64,000 nt of DNA from Scylla paramamosain (lineage: Eukaryota; Arthropoda; Malacostraca; Decapoda; Portunidae). The translations under genes and the position numbers were made by a program. Positions 10,249 through 20,061 of the stretch are shown here, in pieces; positions within the stretch are counted from its first letter, which is position 1; each line of letters opens with the position of its first letter. The stretch is from contig NC_087192.1 in assembly GCF_035594125.1 (NCBI RefSeq), positions 9,897,001-9,961,000 of the forward strand, written 5' to 3'. A model generated the notes under the pieces. It was not told the DNA's origin. It did no database searches and saw only the letters and a program-made list of their open reading frames with translations.

Positions 10249-10601
10249 ACCACCAACACAACTTTCTTACATGGACTTTTATACTTCGCAATGTGAGGGG
10301 CAAATTTAACTTATTATAGGCTGACTTACGATTTTTAATCTTTTATTTGTAGCTATTTTATTTTTATCTGTTATTTTACTTACATTTTATTCTTTGTATT
10401 TTACATTTTAGCATCTATTTTAACCATAATTCTATCTTCGTAATAACGTGCACCAGTCATGAGATGGTGTGAAGACAATATGTAGATTATGTATCAAAGT
10501 GGACATGACTGCACTCAAATTGCATGTCTTAATCTGTTATATGTACGTAAGAATAACCATTGTATAATGCAATAAATATCTGAATATCTGAATATCTGAA
10601 T
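10249..10601 (+). other. LINE 3' UTR with terminal TATCTGAA repeats
   Basis: AT-rich sequence ending in AATATCTGAATATCTGAATATC directly against the resumed polypyrimidine tract. Terminal short repeats mark the 3' end recognised during target-primed reverse transcription in this group of LINEs (family knowledge). Confidence 0.7.
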
Positions 10602-10710
10602 ATCCTCTTCCTCCTCGTCCTCGTCCTCGTCCTCTTCCTCCTCGTCCTCGTCCTCGTCCTCCTCCTCCTCTTCCTCCTTCTCCTTTTCCTCCTCTTCCTC
10701 TTTTTTTATT
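10602..10710 (+). repeat. Right part of the interrupted polypyrimidine tract
   Basis: CTCTTCCTCCTCGTCCTCG-type sequence identical in pattern to 34410-34515 of unit C, followed by the shared flank beginning ATTTCTATTGTGAAGACC. Confidence 0.85.
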
Positions 10711-10769
10711 TCTATTGTGAAGACCTGTAACTATGATGCAAACTTTTCTCAAAGAGAGGTATATAGATA

Positions 10770-11010
10770 TATGACAGACAGACTGATGGACAGGTAGAGA
10801 GACCCACAGATAGATATACGTACAGACAGGGAAAAAAATAGGTAGGTAGATGGAATGATTAATAGGCTGAGTTATTCACTGACTGGTAAAGAAATGGAGA
10901 GATGGATGGATGGAAAAAGATATATATGCTAGACAGATAGATAAATAGATAGACAGATGGATAGATAGATAGAAAGATAGATGGATAGATGGATAGATAG
11001 GTCGATATTC
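10770..11010 (+). repeat. GATA/GACA-type tetranucleotide-rich stretch, unit A
   Basis: Irregular AGATAGATA, GGATGGATG and GACAGACAG runs. It is the same in units B (25384-25600), C (34602-34820) and E (63072-63290). No coding content. Confidence 0.8.
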
Positions 11011-11139
11011 CAGTCCAGTCCATATATCTATTTCATAAAAAAAATGTTATCGCTTTCTACATAATTAGAATTATGAAATAATTAAAATATGTAACATATC
11101 TTTAGCGCAATGTTGGCTCATGGTTTTATACAAATAAAT

Positions 11140-12850
11140 TTCTTTATTTTATGGCACTAATATCATTAGCTAAAAGATTCTTAAAATCATAAGAATTGAA
11201 AATACGGTGTAACATGTCATAACAAACCTTATTGATAAACATGCATGGTTTTGTAAGTGTGCTGTATAAAGACTTTATTCTTAACCAGTTAATTAAATAT
11301 CCAAATATCATCTCTGCACGCACTGTGGTCACTTTCATAATATTTTTTTTTTTTTTTTAATGGTCTTATGATAACCAACGGCGAACTGTTTCAGTGGTAC
11401 AAATGACTTCCTCTTACGAAACCATGATTCAGCACCATAAAAATTCAAGCAATAACAATTAAACAACTCTGAAAACACAATTTAACTGGTATTACTAAAT
11501 TTCTTCAAAATACATTTAAGCTCACTATAAAAGTTATTTCTACGTCTTATAATATTTAAATTACTATATAACCCAGATATGTCTGCTCACTAACAACATT
11601 CAGTGTTTCATTTCCCAAATATATATTTGCATTTCCTTCATAATGACTTGAATTTAGATATCATGCATGCAGATTTTTCACTGTTAATAGACAAATCCAG
11701 TGCCTTAACTTCAGTGACCACAGTATTTACCAACCTATGGAGTCCACTATCAGAGGGCGACACCACCACCACGTCATCCACACAAGTGATCATATGTATG
11801 CTCAGCCTAAATACAACCTTCTGAAAAGATACCTTATTTAACACATCATCCATATATACTGAGAATAACAATGGTGACAACAATCCTCTTTGTCTAACTC
11901 CATTCTTCATTGTCCATTCACTTGACAGTTTTTAAACTTGATGATAATGTTCTGATTCGTGAAAAAATAAATAGAATATTTACAGTAAAATGAGGCACAT
12001 CTTTCTTCAAGAGCTCATTAACTAGTTTAAAATTATTCATTTTATCGAACGCTTTTATCCAAAAAATCTAGAAAGCATCCATACACATTTGATCCTTCAT
12101 TTGTATATCTTAACACAGTTTAAGTACTAGGCAAGCAGAAGCAATAGAATAGTTTACTCTAAAACCATGCTGCCTATCGGTCAACTCAACCTTTGTAATT
12201 TTGTTTTGCAAACAATATTCAAATACCTTTAATAACACCGGGGACAAATTGATGGATCTACAATTATTAATACAAGAACAGTCTTTATATTAATCTTTTA
12301 ACAATGGTATCATAATTCCAAAATGCATTTTCTTTGGTAACCTACCATGTACGATACAAGCGGAGAATAAGCCAGCAAGTAGCTTTAACAAATCATATGT
12401 ACAGTATTTTAAGTTATTTAAATGTACATTATCAGGACCAATACCACAATTAAGTTTAGATATCGCTACACACACATCCTGACTACTCATAATCCCCACT
12501 ATGTCACCCTTACGAACATAATTTTTCAGCAAATTATACATCTTGAAATTTAAAGTCATCATATATATTTTTTCTAAACTTATCTGAAAACTTTTCGATA
12601 ATACAATTCAGATGACATTCGCCATATATTTTCATACCAAGAAACATTTTATTAATTTTTACTTTTCTTAACTCTTTCCAAAATAACTTAGGATTCTTGT
12701 AATATAGAGAATCTGACAACTTATCAGCTCTAATTTAACCCTATTTTTATTTATTTATTTATTTTTTTACATGCTTCAAAGCTTGCTCGAATGCCCTTCT
12801 TAATTGCTTCATTTATCTTATTTTTCTTACCTGACAGTGAACAATCTTTT
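11140..12850 (-). pseudogene. Decayed LINE reverse transcriptase, unit A
   Basis: Antisense relic. 12719-12290 resembles the RT finger region (LFWKELRKVK, GIGPDNVHLNNLK, MHFGIMIPLLKD). 11910-11638 resembles the palm, with VRQRGLLSPLLFSVYMDD in place of the usual QG-x-LSP motif and CVDDVVV where the YxDD catalytic motif should be. 11338-11144 is a short remnant of the C-terminal part. Frameshifts and stops separate the pieces, so it cannot be active. Copies in B, C and E share the same breaks, so decay predates the duplication of the units. The family is not assigned. Confidence 0.75.
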
Positions 12851-12889
12851 ACTTTCCAGTACAAAAACCTACTACATGTTAGATAGATA

Positions 12890-12924
12890 AGTAGATGTAC
12901 AGATAGATAGATAGATAGATAGAC

Positions 12925-12971
<47 letters not shown>

Positions 12972-12975
12972 GAAA
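12890..12975 (+). repeat. (TAGA)n microsatellite, unit A
   Basis: About 20 copies of AGAT with a GACA interruption. Copies are at 27490-27567 (B) and 36710-36780 (C), with different lengths. Confidence 0.9.
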
Positions 12976-13095
12976 TAAATGGATAGACAGATGAATGGTA
13001 AGGTATAAAAATGCATAGATAAATGGATTCAGAACCGTATGTATATACTAAATTTGGTTTATTATTTTATCCAAGATCGTCTTCTCTTGAGGTCA

Positions 13096-13214
<119 letters not shown>

Positions 13215-13384
13215 TTATCTGTTTTTTTTTTCCAGCCACACACATCCTACCCTTCTCTCTATCTCTCTCTCTCACAAACCATTTCAGTAATATATTTTGC
13301 TTTTGCTCTTTGGTGCTCTTACCTACTTTCGTCTTTTCCCCACAAATTATCTATCCTTGTACCGCTATACTTTGACCTTTTGTT

Positions 13385-14200
13385 CATTAAAGCATAAAGG
13401 AGGCTGGAAAAGTCATGAGGCCTACACGTGGCAGTCCGTGTATTAAACATAACTATCTACACCTATCATTTTCACCCAATCTTTTCTTCCTTATTCTGTA
13501 ACTACTATAATCTTGGTTTCTACAGTTAATTTCTATTTGTTCATTTAAGATTGTTTATTTGATTAATTTTCTCTGTTCGTTAAAAAATATAAGAACATAA
13601 GAAAATAAGGGAAGCTGCAAGAAGCCATCAGGCCTACGCGAGGCAGCCCCTGTATACAACATATCTATCTTAAAAGTTTATCTAATATTCTTCTCTCCAC
13701 AAACAATCTGATTAGTGAGTGCATTCTATTTATCCACCATTTTACTTTAAAGCAAGTTTCTTTCCGTCGCTTTTCTAAAATCAAACGTTATCAAGCTTAA
13801 ACCCGTTACCTCTTGTCCTGTCCTGACTATCAGCCTGAAGGATTTCGTTTGTGTCACCCTTGATAATTATATCCCAGTTGTCTTCTGAAGATCTTTGTCG
13901 GACTCCCTCCAGCCTTCGCCTCTATAAGGACTGTTACATCAAACTTCCTTTGTAAGGAATATTTCCCATCACTTGTAAATCCTTCGTTATCCTCACATCT
14001 AATATGAGGATAGGAGTGATTGCATTATAAACTTTAGCTGCTACTTACAACTTTAGAGGGATTCCCGTGGACGCTTTCTCATGTTCGCAAGATTACCTTT
14101 TACTTTTCTTTATCAATATACCTGTTTTCTGACTGCATCAAATTTCTAGTAGTATTGAAAATACTTAAGGTTAAAACTGATTTTCCTGGCTTACGATATT
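13385..14200 (-). mobile_element. 5'-truncated CR1-like LINE 3' fragments, unit A
   Basis: At 13590-13660, AAGAACATAAG, GGGAAGCTGCAAGAAGCC and GGCAGCCCCTGTATAC are the reverse complement of the 3' end of the CR1-like LINE in units B, D and E (for example 22480-22554). A second, shorter match (GGCCTACACGTGGCAG) lies near 13415. The rest to 14200 is AT-rich and degenerate. Copies are at about 27985-28800 (B) and 37165-37985 (C). Confidence 0.6.
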
Positions 14201-14259
14201 AATGTTATGGAAAACATAATGGATAGTTAATCTCTCCTCTTATTGTTCAAAATATTGAA

Positions 14260-14742
<483 letters not shown>

Positions 14743-14743
<1 letters not shown>

Positions 14744-15299
14744 CTTTTAAGGAATTAATTTTATTTAGTTATTTTTTATCTTCAAGTACCAACTTTGATT
14801 CCTACATTCCAGGACCTGAATTGCTGGTGCGCTGAGTCCCGCTCGTGCTGGAGAATGGACAGGTGTAGAGGTGTGTTGTGGTGGTGGTGGGCCACCATTA
14901 AAAAATGTGATAGTTTAGCACTGTGGCGCTCTTTATCTGCACACTGCGGCATGCAACGCTCCTGCTACAGTGAATGATAAGCTGTTTTGTTGGGTTAATG
15001 TAACAGACAGCCTGGCAGATAGTGAGTACTGTGGTAACTACTTGTACTGTTATTGTGGTTTTTCATCTCTTCACAATGTAATACTGTGACTCATGAAGTG
15101 TTGTATTTATTGCCAGGCTGTCATTATACTTACTGCATGGAAATATTTTCATCTTCATTCATGTTATTGCTGAGTGGCCAAATGTTTGCAAGGAAATACA
15201 GTATGCCAGTCACAACACAACACAGGGGAGGGTTCCCACAAGCTGCTCAAGACCCAAGCATCGCTGACCGCTTTAGAGCTCCTTGACCTTATCTACTAT
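14743..15299 (+). other. Unit tail A: no gene recognised; short signal-peptide-like frame
   Basis: About 550 bp shared by A, B and C (29250-29806, 38463-39020), partly deleted in D. A short frame from ATG 15137 (MEIFSSSFMLLLSG...) has a hydrophobic start but reaches a stop at 15286 and matches nothing I know. I treat it as unassigned. Confidence 0.4.
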
Positions 15300-15679
15300 T
15301 TATTATTTGTTCTCCATGACTGTTACTCCCACAGCACTCCACAGTACCACAGCTGATCTAATTATCCTTGTGAGAATGAACACTCACATTAAAATGGACA
15401 GCAGTAACTCTTACTGAACTTTCGGCGCGGCATATCCACAGACAGGGAAGTGCTGTATTCAAATATATCTTCTTTACTCCTAGCCATGTAGGGCTCAGCG
15501 GAGAGAGTGGCGGTCTTGGCAACTCTGAATGTGCGACGCCATGATTCAACCCTGAGACTAAACACATTAATACATAATGTATTAATAAAATAATTATAAT
15601 ACACAGCAGTTCTTCTTTAACACATATTGCGGTGTGAACACAATATGGGGAAATAGGCTAACTTTGCAAAAATTATGTT

Positions 15680-15761
15680 GGGCCCTCGTGGCTCAGTGGT
15701 AGAGTGATGAACTTTAAGATTGGTGTGAGGGAAGCATGGGTTCGAACCCCACTCGGAACTT
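15680..15761 (+). repeat. tRNA-derived, SINE-head-like segment (unit B)
   Basis: Same A-box and B-box segment as in unit A, with no base difference seen by eye, at the same position ahead of the array. Confidence 0.6.
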
Positions 15762-15851
15762 ACAAAAAACTTCAAAGAGCATCCACTGCATCATCATGTG
15801 TGCTTAAAAACACACAACACGGTGATGGAGCTGCCCAGGGGAGTAGGGGAG

Positions 15852-18800
15852 GTGAGTGCGCAGCACCTCCCCAACCTTCCCAGGAGAGCAGGGGAGGTGT
15901 GTGCACAGCACCTCCCTAGCTTCCCCACCTTTGTCCCACCCCTTGTCCCACCATAAAAAGTAGATTCACTGACCACCAATTTGATTCCTTCAGCAACATG
16001 AGGATACACCAGACTTCCTTGATTATTTACTCATACCATACTTATCATGCTTATCCCATCCATATCTTGTCTCACCTACAGGAGAAGCAGCAAGAACATC
16101 ATGAGCAGCAGGAGCGACAGAAACATCAGGAACAGCAGAAATATTAGGAGCAGCAGGAATATCAGTAGCAGCAGGAGCAGCAGGTGAGTGCACAACACCT
16201 CCTTACCCTTCCCATACTTATCCCATCCTTTGTCTCACCAACACAGCAGGAACATCAGGAAAAGCAGCAGCAGCAGAAACATCAGGAAAAGCAGCAGCAG
16301 CAGAAACATCAGGAGCAGCACGTGAGTAGTGAACAGCATTTACTTACCCGCCCCATACTGATCCCACCCCTTGTCTCACCCACAACAAGAACAAAAGGAA
16401 CATCAGGACTAGCAGGAGCAGCAGGAACATCAGGAGCAGCAGGAGAACCAGGAGCAGCAGGAACATCAGGAGAAACAGGAACATCCACAGGTGAGTGCAC
16501 AACACCTCCCTACCCTTCCCAGACTTATCCCATCCCTTGTTTCATCCACAGCCAGAACATCAGAAGCAGCAGGAGCAGCAGATACAAAAGGAGCATCAGG
16601 AGCAGCAGGTGAGTGCACAACTCCTCCCTACCCTTCCCATCCCTTGTCTCAGTCACAGCAGGTACAGCAGGAACATCAGGAGCACCAGGAACAGCAGGAC
16701 CAGCGGACAAAGCAAGAAAATTAGGAGCAGTAAGAACATCAGGTGCAGCAGGAAAATCAAGACCAATCAATAGGAGCAGCAGGTGAGTGCATAAAACATT
16801 TCTCTTCCATTGCTTATCATATCCCTAGTCTCACCCACAGCAGGAAAAGCAGAAACATCAGGAGCAGCTGGAGCAGCAGGAACATCAGGAGTAACAGGAA
16901 CATCAGGAGTAACAGGAACATAAGAAGCAGCAGGAGCAGCAGGTGAGTGCACAACACCTTTCCCTACCCATACTTATCCCATCCCTTGTCTCACCTACAG
17001 CAGGAGCAGCAGATACAACAGGAACGTCAGAAGAAACGGGAATTTCAGCAGCAGCGGGAACAGCAGGTGAATGCACAATACCTCTATACCCTCCCCATAC
17101 TTATCCCATCCCTTCTCTCACTCACAGGAACAGCAGGAGCATCAGGAACACAGGGAACGGTAAAGCAACAACATCAGAAGCAGCAGGAACATCAGGAGCA
17201 GCAGGTGAGTGCGCAACACCTCCCCACACATCCCATACTTATCCCATCCCTTGTCTCACCCACTGCAGGTACAGCAGGAACATCAGGAGAAGCAGGAACA
17301 GCAGGAGCATTAGATACAGCAGCAACAACAGAAGCAGCAAGAACATCAGGTGCAGCAGGAACATCAGGACCACTAGGAGCAGCAGGTGAGTGCACAACAC
17401 CTCCCTACCCTTCCCATACTTATCACATCCCCTTTCTCACCCACAGCAAGAACAGAAGGGCAGCAGATACAGCAGGAAAGTAAGGAGCAGCAGGAATATG
17501 AGGAAGATCAGGAGCAGCAGGAACATCAGGAGCAGCAGGAACATCAGGAGCAACAGGAACATCAGGAGCAACAGGAACATCAGGAGCAGCAGGAACATCA
17601 GGAGCAGCAGGAACATCAGGACCACTAAGAGCAGCAGGTGAGTGCGCAACACCTCCCTACCCTTCCCATACTTATCACATCACCTGTCTCACCCACAGCA
17701 AGAACAGAAGGGCAGCAGATACAGCAGGAAAGTAAGGAGCAGTATGAGCAACAGTAGCATCAGGAGCAGCAGGAACATCAGGAGCAGCAGGAACATCAGG
17801 AGCAACAGGAACATCAGGAGCAGCAGGAACATCAGGAGCAGCAGGAACATCAGGACTACTAAGAGCAGCAGGTGAGTGCACAACACCTCCCTACCCTTCC
17901 CATACTTATCACATCACCTGTCTCACCCACAGCAAGAACAGAAGGGCAGCAGATACAGCAGGAAAGTAAGGAGCAGTATGAGCAACAGTAGCATCAGGAG
18001 CAGCAGGAACATCAGGAGCAGCATGAGCAGCAGGTGAGTGCAAAACACCTTCTTACCTTTCCCATACTTATCCCATCATTTGTCTCACCCACAGCAGGTA
18101 CAGCAGGAGCAGCAGATACAGCAGGAACATCAGGAACAGCAGGAGTAGCAGGTGAGTGCTCAACACCTCGTTACCCTTACCATACTCATCCCATCCTTTG
18201 TCTCACCAACAAAGCAGGTACACAGGAACATCACAAGCACCAGGGAAAGCAGGAGAAATAGATACAGCGGGAACATCAGGAGCAGCAGGAAAAGCAGGAG
18301 CAGCAGATACAGCAGGAACATCAGGAGCAGCAAGTGAGTGCACACCACCTACTTACCTTCCCCATACTGATCCCATCCCACAACAGGAAAATCAGGAGCA
18401 GCAGGAGCGAACAGCAGGGGCAGCACGTGCAACAGGAACATCAGGAGCAACAGGAACTTCAGGAGCAGCAGAAGCAACAGGTGAGTGCACATCACCTCCC
18501 TACACTTTCCATACTTATCCCATTCTTTGTCTCACCAAAACAAGGTACAGCATGAGCATCAGGAGGAGCAGGAACAGCAGAAGCAATAGATACATCAAGA
18601 ATATCAGGAGCAGCAGGAGCAGCAGGTGAGTACACAGTACCTTAACCTTCCCATACTTATCCCATCCCTTGTCTTACCCACAGTAGGAAATGTAGGAACA
18701 TTAGGAGCAGCAGGAACATCACGAGCAGCATGAACATCAGGAGCAACAGGAACATCAGGATCAGTAGGAGCAGCAGGTGAGTGCACAACAACTCCCTAAC

Positions 18801-19354
18801 CTTTCCATACTTATCCAATCCCTTATCTCCCTCAGCAGATACAGTAGGGGCAGCAGCAACATAAGGAGCAGCACGAACATCAGGAACAGCAGGAGCAGTA
18901 GGAATATAAGAAGCAACAAGAACAGCAGGAGCAGCAGGTGAGTGCACTGCACCTCCCTTCCATTCCCATGCTTATCCCATCCCTTGTCTCTCCCACAGCA
19001 GGTACATCAGGAGCAGCAGGAACATCACGAGCAGCAGGAACAGCAGGTGCAGCAGGTAAAACAGGAGAAGCAGGTGAGCACACAACACTTCCCTACAATT
19101 CCCATAATCATCCCATTCCTTGTCTCACCCACAACAGGAGGAGGAGCAGCAGGAGCAGCAGTTTCAGGAGCATCAGGTGAGCGTGCCCTACCCTCTCCAT
19201 ACTTATCCCATCCCTTGTCTCACCCACTGAACGTACAGCAGCAGTTGAGGGCGTCACATAACCCTGATTTCCCTACTCCATACCTCATCTCTTGTCGCAA
19301 CAAGAGCATCGTAAATAAGAACAGCAGGAACAGCAGGAAGAGCAAGAGCACTAG
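15852..19354 (+). repeat. Mini-exon array B
   Basis: Homologous to array A, with one extra copy of the E11-type module (17699-17872 and 17936-18031). E1 keeps the TGA in the Gly-X-Y frame. The E3 acceptor has changed so that its AG now falls one base later (ACAACAAG|AACA), which would shift the frame. It is followed by the terminal hydrophobic exon candidate at 19455-19718. Module spacing and splice-like borders otherwise match the other units. Confidence 0.7.
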
Positions 19355-19454
19355 GTGAGAGCTAAACACCTCCCTGCCTTCCCCACCACTATTCCATCCC
19401 TTGTCTCAGCAGGAGCATCATAACCAAGAGCAGCAGGTACAGCAGCAGCAGTAG

Positions 19455-19718
19455 GAACACCAAGATCAGCAGGTACTGCAGGAGCACACATCAGGAGTAG
19501 CAGAAACAGCAGGTACGAGAGGAGGTACAGCAGCAGCAGCAGCAGCACCACCACAAATAGCAGCAGCAGATACAGCAGATGTAGCAGCACCAGCAGCAGA
19601 TGCAATAGCAGACGCAAGAGCAGCAGCAGCAGCATCAGATGCTTTTCTCCTCTTTCTCCTCCTTCTCCTCCTGGTTCTTCTCTTCCTTCTCCGTCTCGGT
19701 GCTCGCCTGAGTTCTTAA
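19455..19718 (+). CDS. Candidate terminal exon of the array, Ala-rich with Leu-rich hydrophobic C-terminus (unit B)
   Basis: Open from just after a TAG at 19452 to TAA 19716-19718. The frame continues the Gly-X-Y pattern (Gly-Val-Ala, Gly-Thr-Arg), passes through an Ala/Asp-rich linker, then a stretch of about 20 residues almost entirely Leu, Phe and Val starting near DAFLLFLLLLL, and stops after a short basic tail ending RLSS. Such an ending would fit a C-terminal membrane anchor. The same frame stays open in units D and E, while the overlapping Ser/Arg-rich frame is broken in D. The entry acceptor is uncertain: an AG at 19493-19494 would join in phase 1 but lacks a pyrimidine tract. The CTC-rich DNA may simply be a repeat. 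Confidence 0.35.
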   Translation, partial: EHQDQQVLQEHTSGVAETAGTRGGTAAAAAAPPQIAAADTADVAAPAADAIADARAAAAASDAFLLFLLLLLLVLLFLLRLGARLSS

Positions 19719-19734
19719 CTCTCAGAGAGTGAGA

Positions 19735-20061
19735 GTACCCAACGCAACTCCCCTTCAACCTTTAAGCTGTTTCTTTATATCGATAGTCCCATATAGATTA
19801 GTCCCATACCCTTCCACAGGTCAATGTAAACAGCTCTTGTTGACAGGTAAATAAAAATTACTCCTTATAAGCCTTGCGCTTAGTACGTCTTTTGACCGTG
19901 TCCTTAACCATGAAGGGTCCAAAGAGATCCGAAGCGGTGTTCATGAATGGCGGTGACGGTTCCAAGCTCTCTGATGGATATTGACCCATTATTTGGGGAA
20001 AGGGACAGCTCGACGCTGCCAACTCAACACCACCTACTCAACGCCGCCGACCAACTGAATT
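19735..20061 (-). pseudogene. BEL/Pao integrase core fragment, unit B
   Basis: Antisense remnant whose better copy in E reads SPPFMNTASDLFGPFMVKD and then KRRTKRKAYKELF, the start of the integrase catalytic core with its first Asp, as in Pao integrases. It breaks off at a filler segment (about 19995-20061) that joins straight to the CR1-like LINE. The zinc-binding and protease/RT parts kept in D are deleted here. Confidence 0.65.

Larger units (their letters stand above)
4679..10601 (+). mobile_element. Full-length non-LTR retrotransposon (LINE) with two intact ORFs, CR1/L2/Jockey-like
   Basis: About 5.9 kb inserted in the polypyrimidine tract of unit A and absent from the matching place in unit C. 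It has a 5' UTR of about 335 bp, ORF1 (5014-7362), a 27-bp spacer, ORF2 (7390-10248), a 3' UTR of about 350 bp and a terminal repeat of three TATCTGAA units, the kind of short 3' repeat seen in CR1/L2-type LINEs instead of poly(A). Both ORFs are uninterrupted, so it is young and could be capable of movement. Target-site duplication cannot be judged because the target is low-complexity. The clade is an estimate from motifs. Confidence 0.85.

Noticed and set aside
19424..19732. Ser/Arg-rich frame ending SPEFLTLRE after array B, as the terminal exon
   Set aside because: Open in B and E but broken by TAA in D, while the overlapping hydrophobic-tail frame is open in all three and continues the Gly-X-Y pattern.
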